Part shown: positions 1 to 11,885 of the stretch, in pieces | Numbering within the stretch: the first letter of the stretch is position 1 | Layout: each line of letters begins with the position of its first letter | Assembly: GCA_951230915.1 (NCBI GenBank) | Contig: OX579634.1 | Location: 12,736,725 to 12,800,724 of the forward strand | Direction: 5' to 3' | Length of the DNA stretch: 64,000 bases | From: Antitrichia curtipendula | Lineage: Eukaryota > Streptophyta > Bryopsida > Hypnales > Leucodontaceae | Made by a program: the position numbers and the translations under genes | The notes under the pieces: generated by a model | Databases searched by the model: none | What the model saw: only the letters and a program-made list of their open reading frames with translations | Told to the model about the DNA's origin: nothing

Positions 1-3000
1 GTTTTTGAACTCCTATTTATTTGAGTTGAAAGGTTGAAGAGTGTTTAGAGATTATTTTTGGTATTTGCTTGTTAGTGGAAAGGATGTCTAATTCCTATAT
101 CTATTTTATTCTACTAGTTTCCTACCTCTTCACTTCTTCTATACTACTCTATTTCCCTTTCTAATTTGTTGTTTGCTAGCTTGAAAGAACAACTTTTATA
201 TATCTAATGTTTAGCAAAACGAAAGGAAAGGATATTTTTTTAGTTCAGTCCAGCAAAGGCCGATGCAGAGACCAACATGCAACCTGGAAGCAGGCAGTAG
301 TCACCCTGCAAGCAGCAGTCAGTCACCTCCAGTGGCAGTCATCTCCTTGCTCGGCCTGTCACGTGGCAGCGGTGGGTTGGCCACACCTCCAAGGCGGTAA
401 CGGGGTGGTGATGTGGGCCGGTGAGGTGGAAGTGGGTGGTTGGTCGCACCCTTGTACCGAGCTCCTCCCGTGTTGTTTCTCAAGGAGCCTCTATCTTGAC
501 TTGGACCCCTCCAAGGATTGGTTTCTTGATTTTTTGACCTTTTCAAATTCCTTCTAATTGGGATTTTATTCAACCTTTAATCTAATAAGTTTTGGGGGGA
601 TTTTTATAACACTAAAGGTGAGTTTTTTGGATGGCTAATTTTGTCAAATTTCTTGATAAATGGTTTGAAAGGGTGGAGCTAATTTGTAAGGCTAACTTGC
701 ACTCTTGGGAAAATAGCTCACTAAGTCTTTTGGAAGCTAAACTTGAAATTCCAAAACAATATTTTATAAACTAAACTTGGTGGACTAGTAGGAAAAATTC
801 AAATTTCTATCAACACACTATTTTTGTGGGATTTCTCTTTAGGCACAAAGCCCAAAGCTTTGCCGTCATTTTGGAAAACAACTAAATTCTATAAAACTTT
901 GAAAAGCAACAAAGCCAAAGCTTCACTGTGTTTTTGACACATACCATAAAACCAACTATAGCTTTGTCATGTTTTTTTTTAACACCCCAATTTCTACACA
1001 AAGTAACCAACTATAGCTTCGCCATCTCTTGTAAAATTACCAAACTTTTATAAAACTCTAGACAAACAAAGCCAAAGCTTCGCCGTCCCAAATGGGACAA
1101 GGAAAAATATGGGGAAGCAATGCGTTGTTAGTACAAAACAACGTCGCACACGTGAGTTAATACAAAGTTGGTACAACTTTAAACAAAACCACCAATTAGT
1201 GTATGTGTGTTAGTAATGGAAATCACTCAACAAACGCTGGAGGTCTTTCCTAAGCGGCATCACCAGTCATAAGGGAAGAAGACCGTCTAGGATTAGTACA
1301 ATGTTAGTACAAAACACCCAAAGACGTCAACAAAATACAAAAAACTCAACAAAGCATACAAAGAACTTCAAAACCACATACAGACAAGGCAAAATTTGAA
1401 GGGATCCTTATGTCCTTCAAAGCAAGCTTGAAAAGTAGCAACAACGGAGCTTAAAATGCTCCAAAAACACAAATTTGGCAATGTTGGCACGCAATGGCCA
1501 AATGTCCAACTAAATGGACCCAAATTGTATAGAAAGCCAAAATAATGGCTACAAGGGGGTGGAATGAGAAGAGAATGAGCCCCTTTAAATACTTTTCCAA
1601 GGTTGTTCATCTCCCTTTAATTTCTAAGCCGTAATCTTATCAATTAAGATTTTCATCATAATCTTTAAGTTTTGACTTTCTACGCTGGTCCAAAACTCTA
1701 ATTTTTTGAGAAAGACTCCAAATCAAAAATGGATTGTGCCATTGGCTTTAAAAGGCCATTTTTAGTCTAGGTGAATCCCCCTCCCCTTAACCAAACTCCA
1801 AAAAACTTAATAACACCTAGTATTAACCGAATGCCTCAAAGGGGTAAAAATCCAAATCTTGGAGTTCGACTTATCTGAAGAAAGTAACTAGCCTAAGGTC
1901 TTAAGTAGATATGAGGGAGTAAAAAAAGACCTAACTTGGGCCTCATTCCAACTTCGTACGCTCCTGGTACGCCGGTCAACTCCACGGTAAACTTCGAATT
2001 TGCCGGTTGGGGAGGATCTTGCTAGTTCTGAGTCTTCAGGCTATTGAAATGTCTTGAAACTTGTTGGAGAGTCTTATTAGCATAAAATAATATATTCTAA
2101 TTTTTAGTGAGATTTTACCACAACCTGGGTAATTTCTAAGAATTTCCCATCATAGGTTTTGGCGGTTGACCGTTCGGAAGGGTATCTTCTTTAAGTTAGA
2201 AAATTTTGAGACTTTCTATGGAACCTCTCACAGAATTTCACAAAGGATGTGTAAGCTCATATTTTTACTTTGCACAAAGGTCAGAGAAGAATCAAATTTC
2301 ATCTTCTCTTTTTAATTCCGGCAACTAGAGAATCTTTCACATACAAGAGAAAACCGTTTTGCTGTTGAGTTCCAAATGTGATTTCCACCCTAAAAATCCA
2401 TATTCTACCCGTAGATTCTTCTTATGGGTGCATCTTGAGTTTGTAATTCCTGCAGGCCAACAATTGGGATTTTCGCTATTTCTTCTATATTATAGGGAAA
2501 GTGAAACTTATCTTCGGGAATGAAATTAGGACCTCAACGTATTCCCTTAGACCAATTTTATCCATAAGATGTCACATGCACTGTAGGCTTGAATGATTTG
2601 GGCTAGATTTACTTTATTCCTGCTATTTATCTAATTTCTTGATTTCTAACCTATGTATAAGTAGAAATTGGGTTTATTTAGGGAAAATTAATCTGTAAGG
2701 GACCAAATGCTATATTGGCATGTGACATACCTATTTTGCCTTTATACTCTTTTTATGACTTTTTGTAGGTTTTTACTAACTTTATTTTGCAAAAATCGCA
2801 AAAAATAAAGCATGAGTCCCAAGTGACAAATACGGAACTTACACCTCCAATCCCCAAAAACTCTTGTATGTAAATTTCTCAAACATTGTGGAGAGGGGCA
2901 ACATACTGAAAATAGTATAATTACATTTCTCTTGTTATAATCTCACAACTCTTATGCAATCTTACACTCAAAATTTGCATGCATACTAATAAGCAAGCTC

Positions 3001-4547
3001 TTTGAACACCTTTATAGTTAGATTTTTGAAAAAAAAAAATTCCTTCATTAGGGATAACTATAAGTCCATGTTCTTTTTCATAGGAAAAAAACACTTTAAA
3101 AGGCTTGGGCATTTAGGGGGTAATACTTTTTAATAAGAAAATATTATATGAGATTTACTTGCTCAACAAGGCTATGAGTTCCCCGGAGTTCCTGGATTGT
3201 AGGAACTTGGCCACAATAGTAGTTTGATGTGGCAATGCGACTATCACGTCGGATAATAATATTTTTTTAATTTAAGTTTAATTTAATTTTTTATTATTCT
3301 TTATTTTGGCCAATAGTGTTTGGTTCATAGCATAGGGAACAGGCTTGAAACACCCCTCTAATGCCTCCAAAAAACATCTACTGAGTAAAATGCCTTTGAA
3401 TATTGATAAACAATTTAGTACAATTAGACTTGTATCTCTTTGAGTATGCATTAAAGATCAATAGAATACTTATTATGGTTGATAACCTTATTCCAAACAT
3501 GTGCATCTTGCAAATTCTTAGCTTTCATGACTCCTAAGTTGGCATATAATTAATAAAATCTTTAATTAGTCACTCACAACTTTAATTCATGTTATTAATA
3601 GTTATCCATCAAATCAAGTGCATAATATACTATTCCAAAGCTCTTCAAATACACTTTTAACAATATAAAGTTTGCAAACTAATTACAAAAACTAAAAACA
3701 CAAAACGCCCTCAAACTCTATTACTAAGAATTAAAGAATTGAAGGTGACAAGAATATGTACAACATAAGAAACATAGAAGATGGAGGACAAAGGAAAGTT
3801 GTCATTTCAAGGTCTGAAATTCTTTCTAATGCAAGACAACTTTAGAACCATGATGAGTCATCAATCTTTGAATTGTACTTCGTTTTTAAAATGTTGAACT
3901 CAAAATATTAGTGGAAGAATGTAAAAAAAAATTAATGTCACAAGATCCCTAAATCTTGAATGCCATCATTCTCCTTTATAGTAGACAAATCTAAGATGTG
4001 AAGAATAGAGGAACTCCCTCTAATGCCTAAAGTAGAGAGTCCATTGCAGTCCTTTTTTTAAGCTTTTTAATGAAAAGCCAGACTGGCTACATGAATCTGT
4101 GATTCTGTTGCCCACATGGCGAAGGATGAAATTTTCACTGTGAAACTTGCTGGCGACAGCTGCATTTCGGGCTACACCATCTGGCAGAAATTGCTTGGCC
4201 TTGGTAGAAAGTTCGGGCACTTGACATAAATATTCTAAAGCAGAAAAGGCGAAAATGCAAGGAAGTACAGACAATTTCTGGCACTTGGGAAACTACTTGT
4301 GGTGACAATTGTGGCAAATTCAAAGAATGCAGCTGCTGAATTTAGACACCATCCGACAATGCATGCAATGTAAAATTAGGAACATACTTAATAACTCATA
4401 CATAATCTTGATGGACACAAGAGGCCAAGCTGAGGGCCCATCCATTCAAGAGAAAGTCATAAACCATGCATGGATTTAAGATTTCAATAAGTCCAATAAT
4501 CTAAAACTAGCTCAAACTCCATATCTACGATCTGCTGCAACTGCCCA
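1..4547. other. AT-rich intergenic DNA, no gene recognised
   Basis: No open frame here has recognisable protein motifs, and the short frames present look like chance. The DNA is AT-rich with short imperfect repeats (listed separately). A GC-richer patch near 240-540 also encodes nothing I recognise. It is probably old transposon debris beyond identification by eye. Confidence 0.6.
843..1105. repeat. short imperfect repeats around AAGCCAAAGCTTCGCCGT
   Basis: A motif close to AAAGCCAAAGCTTCGCCGT recurs near 845, 914 and 1071. Shorter relatives (CAACTATAGCTTTG or CAACTATAGCTTCG) occur near 951 and 1006. Spacing is roughly 50-70 bp, suggesting a decayed minisatellite. The motif core contains the palindrome AAAGCTTT/CAAAGCTT. 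Confidence 0.5.
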
Positions 4548-5126
4548 CTAATTATAGGCATCGTCATATGGATAGGTCTCTAGGGTGAAAATCTTCTGTG
4601 AGTACATCCCCACTACACACTCCAAATGCATGTCTAAAGAATTTCGCAATTTGTTTTTTAGAAATGCAAGTGAACTGAAGCATCTCTCATCCTCTACTGA
4701 ACCTAGAACCTGTACTATAGCAACTTCAACGAGCTTGTAATATTCTGGAAATGCCTTGACTCTAAGAACAGTGCAAGAATCTAAATAGCGCCAGAGACGT
4801 GTGAGGGGGTTCAGGTCAAAAGGAACTTCCATATGCTTCTTAGCATTACTGAGCATGGCTAATTTGAACAAGCCTTGTTGAGTTTCCAATTTGTACCTGT
4901 CCAAAACAGGGGGAACCAAATGCTTTACCTTATCCAGTTCTATCAACTTTGGCTCGCTGTAGTACTCCATGAGCACTGCCAAATGTTTTGGAAAACACTC
5001 TTCCGCATCGCTTTGAAGCCAGTACTGCGGGTACACTACGCCAAGGGCATCCATTACATTGTGGGAGGGAAACCGAGCTTCAAGCTCTCTCAACAACTGC
5101 ATGGCTGCCATTGCAGCAATGCACAC
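4548..5126 (-). pseudogene. hAT transposase C-terminal dimerisation exon
   Basis: An open frame of 192 codons ends at 4548. Its last third (VEVAIVQVLGSVEDERCFSS, then KNKLRNSLDMHLE) is the hAT C-terminal dimerisation pattern, in which an ERxFS-type core is followed by a conserved R/N-L helix. The preceding intron probably ends a little inside the listed start, so the first few codons may not be exonic. The exon itself is intact; the gene as a whole is not. Confidence 0.7.
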
Positions 5127-5592
5127 AATTTGGTAATCAATAATCTAACTGTACAACTACTTGAGTGGTAAAGCAGAATGGTAAAGCCAACACATATTTA
5201 ATATAATAGACCCAGCCAAGACATAATATCGTCAATGCAGTCAATAGTGCTAATAATTTTGAAGCACTAACATCAGTTCTCTATTAAAACTACTGCTTGC
5301 TACAAAGGACTGTTTTAGTAAAATAACCTTTTAATTTCTCAATAAGAAAATATTAAATATATAGAAGAGAAATAATCAACTTTATAATGAAAAGTTCAAT
5401 ATCACAGATTCAATTAAAAGAAAAAACTCAACATGATCCAAGTCAATATGAGAAGAATTTCTATACTTTTCAATTGAAAGTGCAGTTAAAAGCACTGGAA
5501 TCTATACTTCCAATTTGAAAATCGTACCAAAAGCAACATTTAAAAAGCAGTAAAGCAGTAGCTGGAACGCCAATAGAAGCAACAACTCTTAC

Positions 5593-6010
5593 CTGTGCAC
5601 TGTGTCTTGATAGTAGCCACCACAGAAGCGAACACATCTCGATCAACGGGTGCAGCCTGGTGCACTGCCCAAATCGACTGACCATTAGCAACAAACACCA
5701 ACTGGGAAGACTCGTTGTTGAGGTCAGAGATCCACTTGGTGTGGATCTGGCTGTGCGAGCAATCCAAGACGTTTTTGAACGCCCAAAACTCGTTTCCACC
5801 ATAAGCACTTGCCTTGTCTACATATAGAGTGTATAACTGACCTTCGGCGATCTTCAAGGCCGCAACAAAGTCGCACACGTAGACATCGCGCTTCTGAGCA
5901 AATGTCACTAGCAAATCGATTGTTTCTAGGAGCGGCATCAAAGCTGTCATTCCCATAAGTGTATAGGGGTCGAGCATCAGATCTAGACATTTCTTCACAA
6001 AACAAACACG
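5593..6010 (-). pseudogene. hAT transposase middle exon
   Basis: This frame includes LMPLLETIDLLVTFAQKRDVYVCDFVAALKIAEG, written here in outline only: conserved points are LMPLLE, FAQKRDVYVCDFV and LYTLYVD. It ends at ACAG|GTAAGA, a consensus donor at about 5593. The upstream acceptor is ambiguous (a candidate CAG lies near 6010-6015). The approximately 490-bp intron that follows leads to the dimerisation exon. Confidence 0.6.
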
Positions 6011-6427
6011 ACTGCAAGTTAGCTACTATCTGTCTCAGCAGAGCAACAAAATTCTGAATCTCACTCTGGGGTTTGGAATCAAAGTAACAAACAAAACACA
6101 TACTGGTAAGCTTGTTGTCATGACTTATTTAACTTATCGTTCAAGTAAAAGATTTATAAATCACTTCCAAGAGGGCAGGGCATCTGGCTCCCTCTTCCCT
6201 GGATGGAGCTCTGTCGATGATTCCAATTCTATTTCTGCCAACGAAGAACTGAAGAGACAAATCATTGTATGTGGTATAATTTTTTTTCTAGTGAGTCCCA
6301 ATTTACGAACCAACTGGACCTCATGTGGCTTCCACTCACAAAACAAGTGGCGGGGATTGGACCTCCTGTGGCGCAGACTGGACCTTATCTCAGGATCATA
6401 AGGACGAACATTTCTTAATATTCTGAA

Positions 6428-7036
6428 CACTTTTGGGATTCTGCTTCTTAATTTTCTGAACACTTTTGGAACTCTGCTTTAATATTCTGAACCTCAACAT
6501 ACTCGCGGTGCGCAAGAACCTCAAGGTAGACTAGAGAAACTACTAGTAGCTAGCTGGAGAAAGGAAATACGGTTAGAACGAAAGAAATATTCATAATAAA
6601 CAGTGGTGTAAGTATTCCATCAATACCTCACTGGTGATCGATCAGCCAACAGACTTCAAATGGGGCCGTTTGTTACAGTACAGAATACTGCAAATATCAC
6701 TGGGGACGGAGGAATGGAGGGACGGACGGATGGACGGACTCTAGCTAGCTATAGCTTTGTAGCTTTGTATATATGAACTGAATTGTATCGATATCAATGT
6801 ACTGTACGTACTGCTGTACATCGACATTTCAGATAGACAGCTAGAGCTCGATCGACGCGATCAAAGCTAGCCTTCCTTCGACTGAGAACCTCAAGGCAGA
6901 TTGGAGAAACTACCATCTGTTCACTTTTGGGATTCTGCTTTCTTAATTTTCTGAACACTTTTGGAACTTTGCTTTAATTCTGAACCTCAACGTACTCGCT
7001 GTGGGCAAGAACCTCAAGGTAGACTGGAGAAACTAC
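6428..7036. repeat. spaced direct duplication of a 115-bp unit inside a hAT intron
   Basis: Positions about 6428-6542 and 6922-7036 carry nearly the same sequence. It starts with CACTTTTGGGATTCTGCTT and ends with a block like AACCTCAAGGTAGACTGGAG. A third partial copy of the end block lies at about 6882-6913. The whole lies inside the putative intron between 7180 and about 6012. The unit also contains internal repeats of TTCTGAACACTTTTGG. Confidence 0.7.
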
Positions 7037-7180
7037 GATCCTTCAAAAATTTTACTATCAGTTCCAGATCAGTTCCAGATCAGTGGGTGCCCACACACGC
7101 ACCTAGAAAACCACCGGGGACTATGGAAATCGTCAAACATATATACATATACCAAAGATGAAGCAAATTTAGAAACATAC

Positions 7181-8320
7181 CTCTGCAGTGTCATTTTTGC
7201 CGATGTCCTCCTTCATCTTTGCTAGAAGAGTGCGATAATCGGCGAGCAACCTCTTCAGCGGCTCCAGCAATGACACCCATCTGGTCGTCACTTGAAGAAG
7301 CGGCTTTAGGCCTTTTGTCTCCATCACCTCCGCTAATTTTTGGTATTCGCATAGTCTCTTGGGACTCTTACTGAAATACGAGTGTGTTTTCTGCACCACT
7401 TGTTCAATAACTGAAAACACAGGCAGCGAAGACAAAGATTTCGCAGCCAGATTACACCTATGGGCCATGCAATGAACACCCATACAAAAAGGAGCATATT
7501 TTGAGTGGATTTGCGTGGTCACCCACTGCGAATGCCTTGGAAGGTGTTGACTCCATCTGCACCGAAACACAACAAACGTCTTGATATTTGCTCCATTGCC
7601 AGATCACCAGGGCACTCTAAAGACTTTACAATGAGCAAAGTCAAGGTATCTGCTCCAGATCCGTTGATCCGTCAAGCATATTAAGTGAGGAACTCTAACA
7701 TAGTTTTCCACTGTGTACGCATGTACATAGATCCAGCTGCCATTGTCGACTGTGGTCACTTCATCACAAGTGATGGCAATGAATTGTGCAGCGTTCAGTT
7801 TCTTCTTGATGGCCTCTTTCACTTGCTCATACAGAAATTCAGCCATCTTCCACCCGGATGAATCCGACCAGTGCATTCTTGGTAAGTTGGGGACGTTCAA
7901 AAATGCATACAAGGATTGCCGCTCTTCGTATTCAATCATCGGGCGCCCAGATGATAATATCTGGTAGATTGTGGCAAACTGGACAATCTTCTTGGACTTC
8001 ACCATTGAAGTGGTCATGTTCACGTGCTGCAATACTGAAGCAGGTTGGCGGGCAGCAAAGTGCCTGAGATTAATTTGATGCCTGCTTGTTCGAGAGATGT
8101 ACCAGTCGCCTTGTTTGATTTTGTCCTTGGGTATATCAAACGCTGCCTTCCTCCTCCCCTCGTGCTTGGTAAGGGTGTCCCACTTGGGCCCCAAGATCTT
8201 TGGTTTTTTTTCGAAGGTTGAGCAAACAGTACACTTTACAAGATGCACTTGCCCATCGGTTCCTCGAATTGGTTCCGCCCACACTAGTTTCGCGGCCCAC
8301 TTGTTTTGAAAACGACGCGT
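7181..8320 (-). pseudogene. hAT transposase BED-finger and core exon, frameshifted
   Basis: It opens with a BED-like finger (KCTVC, later KHEGRR) and runs to ITCDEVTTVDNGSW, the region of the first catalytic Asp in hAT transposases. The frame is lost near 7675. The next frame restores INGSGADTLTLLIVKSLE and CFGADGVNTFQG, and it is lost again near 7521, where one base appears missing before VTTQIHSKYAPF. The remaining part holds GVHCMAHRCNLAAK and TRWVSLLEP. It ends at a GT donor at 7180/7179. Family assignment is firm; activity is excluded by the breaks. Confidence 0.75.
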
Positions 8321-8323
8321 TCA

Positions 8324-8902
8324 ATCGTAATTGACTTTGGGTTTCTTGGGTGCAGGGAGGACTTGGAAATCATCGTCAGACTCGATGTCTTCTTCACCAT
8401 CGGAGATTTGCACGAGATCATCTCGTAACTGGCGATGGCTCTCATGCGCAGCCTCTGGAAACTCAGATCGACTACTGCTGCTGTCCTTGAACGTTTGGAG
8501 AAGTACTCCAGGCTGACGCTGTACTGTGTCTATAGACACAAATTTTTGTCCTCCTTCAACTGTAGCAGAGCTCGAATCAGTTGGCTGTGAGTCAGATTCA
8601 AGACAAATAGGCTGCCTGTTGATTGCATTTCGAGAGCTCGTGAAGAAGCTGGCAATTGAAGTTGCTTGCCGCGCGCTTTGGCGAGCTTTGGAATCTTCGA
8701 TGCAAATTGCTTTCCCCTTCAGTTCACGACGACGGACAGCGGCCTCCTTCTCTGCCCTCCGTTGTGCAGCGCGATGTACCTTTACTGTAGCCGCTTCACA
8801 TAGGTGCAACTGAATAGGAACTTCACGCATGGCCGTCTCCTCGGCCATTTCCATCACAACATGCATGTCTGTACGATCTGGAGACCCAAGACCCTCGGCC
8901 AT
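8324..8902 (-). pseudogene. hAT transposase N-terminal exon
   Basis: A frame of 193 codons from the ATG at 8902. It is rich in Glu, Arg and Ser, with an acidic stretch near its end (DGEEDIESDDD) followed by a basic PKKPKV segment that resembles a nuclear localisation signal. It ends at a TGA (8321-8323), but the same frame continues directly into RRFQNKWAAKLVWAEP of the zinc-finger part. The stop therefore interrupts one coding unit. Upstream of the ATG a good splice acceptor suggests a 5'-UTR intron. Confidence 0.65.
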
Positions 8903-8921
8903 CGTGGTGCCAAGCTCCTGG

Positions 8922-10380
8922 AGGCAGAAAACAAAGGTAGACAGTATAGAACAAAAAAATTAGCACCCTAAACACCTTACAATCACAAATGCCTTTGGTG
9001 ATCTTGTGTCAAACCATAGCGTCTCTAACAAAACACTACTGCAACATTAACAACCACCTTTGGCGACCTCTGTTCAAACCATGGTGTTGTAGTTAGTACC
9101 CAAAACCAGAAACACAACTCACAAATCAGACATAACACAATGCAGAAGTATTGTGATCGAGAACTCATTGCAACGGAAGGTGAAGAGATACCTAAACTGC
9201 TGTCTACACCCCCTCTTGTCCTACAGTGATGCTTGCAGCCACGCCTCCACCATCGATGATAATCATAGGAGAGAAACGAGTTTGAAGACAAGGAGAAGTG
9301 GAAACAAATGCGCATAACTGCCATTGCAACAAGGCGGCACTAAAATGCAAGAACAGATGGGCATGGAAGCAAATGCAATAACTTCTGGAAATCAATCGTG
9401 ATTAACGCATAGGAGTGGAGACAAGAGTACTTAGGAGCACAACAAATGTGGCTATAAACTCAACGAGAGTGGAGGATTGGAGGCAACGGAGTAGAATAGG
9501 CTGTACGCAAATGTGACTCTGGCTTTATGAGGAGGAGAGAGTTTAGGGCGACGAACTCAAAGACATGACGACGATGCAAGCGAGGTAGGAGGCGGGAGCG
9601 ATGCAAAGTGGCGAGGCAGGGAAAAATTTGAACGCTGCATCAGGCCACGTCTTGGCAACTGCACCTCCCCCATCTGACGCCATCTGTCTACCTCCTCGAA
9701 ACCCGAGGCAAGTTTTAGGCTCTCATTTTTTATTTTTTATTTTTTTCCCTTAAGGCTTTTTCGCAGTACTTTTTTGGATGGTGCTTTCTGGCCCAAAATC
9801 GCCAGAAAAAAAAGGGCTGGTCCATTGTGGATCTAATGCAATTATTAAATTCACAATTTATTTCATGCAAAAGAATGGATTACAAGGGTTTATTCCACAT
9901 GTATTTTGGTGAACTCAATTTTGAAGAAAAAATAATACATTATAGGTAGTCAAAACAAAAACATATAGCTTTCCATTGTGGGGTGTGGAGGGGGGACTAT
10001 TCTTGCCCTTTTGCATTCTTATGTGGTTTTCTTACTTCCCTACACAATTCTAATGGAAATCCATCCCCAAAGCACCCCTTTGTATAGTAAAACAATGAAT
10101 GAACATTTTACCATGTATCGAAGTTGCTTATGTGTGCTCATTGAATTCATTAAATGATGACTTTTCAACCCAATTTCAACCCTTTCATCTCCAATTCCAA
10201 ACTTTGAGCCCCAATTGCACACTCAATGCACTAAAAAATACTCATTGAAATGTAACAAAACTCCATTAGATCCAAAAGTAGACCATAATTGGTATGCTTA
10301 CCTTAATTCACATTCACCCTAACTTGATTAATTGCCATCCAAGAATTGCAAAGAAGTTTGATTTAAACTAATCGATTTCA
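8922..10380. other. intergenic region, no gene recognised
   Basis: 8922-9700 has moderate GC, and may include the 5' flank or first exon of the hAT gene. Beyond about 9720 the sequence turns AT-rich. Open frames are short and have no recognised motifs. Confidence 0.5.
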
Positions 10381-11885
10381 ATGGAATCAAGAAATCATCC
10401 TTTAGATACCATGGAAATCATTGGCTTTAAAAAATGCAAAAAAACTCATTGGAAGTCAAACTATTGTGGAAGACCTTTCTTTTTCACAATAAAATTATGA
10501 GGATTAATAGTTACACTTTTGTCCTTCAAAGAATGATTTGTGTCATTCATTGGACACAAAACGTCCACGGCTTAATTTATGGGTTAATCCCTAAATTACC
10601 AAAGTCCCTTTGGGGGATTTGGGATTTCAAGTAGGCTCATGTAATGTCAATTTTTGACATGATTTTTTGAAACATTTTTTCTGAAGATAGGAAATCAAAT
10701 TAGCTTTCTGGGAATATAAATTTTATTTCAAACGGTGCTTGGGAACAAAAGTTATGCCACCATGAATCCAAAAAATAACTTGAGGGATAGCCGCCCCCAA
10801 AAGAAAAGGTTGATTTTTAAAAATTTAAATTTTATTCTCAAATTTTATATTTTTGTGTACATCTAGAGCTTTGATTCATTCTATTTGGATTAGTGATGAG
10901 AAAGTTATGGACAATCTTATTTTTTGGGCAATCTAATCATCTTCTTGAAGGAATAATTTATAGAATGCTTTTTTTGATGCAATTTTTATAATTTTTCAAA
11001 AAATTTGTTAGGCAGGGTTAAATTTACTTGCTATAACAATCTCATTGTTGAAATTATTGTGTTTCAATTCCATCTTAGAGCTATTAATAGTTTAGTTATC
11101 CCTTTAGTCTTGAACCTTCTTCTATTTGACAATTTTTTAATGAATGAAAATTAAGTGCTTTTTTGTTGAATTTTTTTTCTTGGATTCTCAACTCATTTCT
11201 CCAACATAAAAAAATTAGGAAATCAAAATCAATATTGTAAGAAATCTGAGTTAAAAAGATTCAAAGCCCCCAAATATAATCAATCAAGGTGTAAAAAAAA
11301 CTTGTTTTCTTCACTTTAAATGCAGATATCTTGCAATCTATGTGGTCAAAATTTCTGAAAAAAATTCCACACAATTTTATACTAGTTTAGTACAAGATCC
11401 TATGGTTAGATATGTAAAAAAAACAATTTTTAAAGTTTTTTTCTCTTTGCAATAGAAATGGCAGTTTTGAATGGGTTTTGATGGAAAAAAGGCCGTAGGA
11501 CCTTAGGGGTTTAGGGCTTAACCCTTGAAGTCAACGTTGACAGGGACGCCAAACGTCCGATGGATGACATGGAATCACTGTAGTGGGACAGAAGTACAAC
11601 TATTCATCTTCGGAATTTTGTTGTGAAAAGGGGAGGTCTTCTATAGTAGTTTGACTTCCAATAAACACTTTTGCTATTTCGTAAGCCAATGATTCACACG
11701 ATAATGAAAAGGGATGATTTCCAAGGTCACCCTCTCGTCCCTTAATCCAGAAAGGACGCTGCAAACGTTTAGTGTCTAATGAATGACAAAGCACTCTTGT
11801 GTGTAGGATAGAAATACAACTATTCATCCTTGGAATTAGTTTTGGAAAGTAGAGATCTTCTAGAGTATTTTGACTCCAAATGAGT
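10381..11885. repeat. inverted repeat flanking a TTAA element, plus a third unit
   Basis: About 10381-10583 is the inverted counterpart of about 11522-11730. Both share a block like ATTGGAAGTCAAACTA, a TTTTCACAA block, and a stretch ending near the TTAA sites. A third copy of the unit, in the same orientation as the 11.6-kb one, occupies about 11700-11885 (TTTGGAGTCAAAATACTC side). Between the inverted arms lies a TTAA-flanked element. The simplest reading is an older foldback element with a newer insertion in its centre. The third unit forms the 3' junction of the LINE. Confidence 0.65.
10584..11521 (-). mobile_element. TTAA-flanked non-autonomous element, copy A
   Basis: It is bounded by TTAA at 10584-10587 and 11518-11521. 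Each end continues as a CCCTAAA-type terminal inverted repeat (TTAATCCCTAAA left, TTAAGCCCTAAA right as reverse complement). Internal blocks match copy C, for example AGCTTTGATTCATT followed by GTTATGGACA and CATCTTCTTGAA. It has the opposite orientation to copies B, D and F. No transposase frame is present. Confidence 0.65.

Larger units (their letters stand above)
4548..8921 (-). pseudogene. hAT-superfamily transposase gene with introns, inactivated
   Basis: Exons read on the minus strand together give the layout of a hAT transposase: an N-terminal acidic/basic region, a BED-like zinc finger with WAAKLVWAEP and KCTVC, a catalytic-core segment ITCDEVT, the GVHCMAHRCNLAAK and TRWVSLLEPLKRLL blocks, and a C-terminal dimerisation block. 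Plausible splice sites remain: an acceptor before the first ATG (pyrimidine tract then CAG, boundary about 8921), a donor GAG|GTATGT at 7181/7180, and a donor ACAG|GTAAGA at about 5593. Damage seen: an in-frame TGA at 8321-8323, and frameshifts near 7675 and 7521. No terminal inverted repeats were found by eye, so element ends are unknown. This is either a dead autonomous hAT or a decayed domesticated relative; the frame breaks favour the former. Confidence 0.75.
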
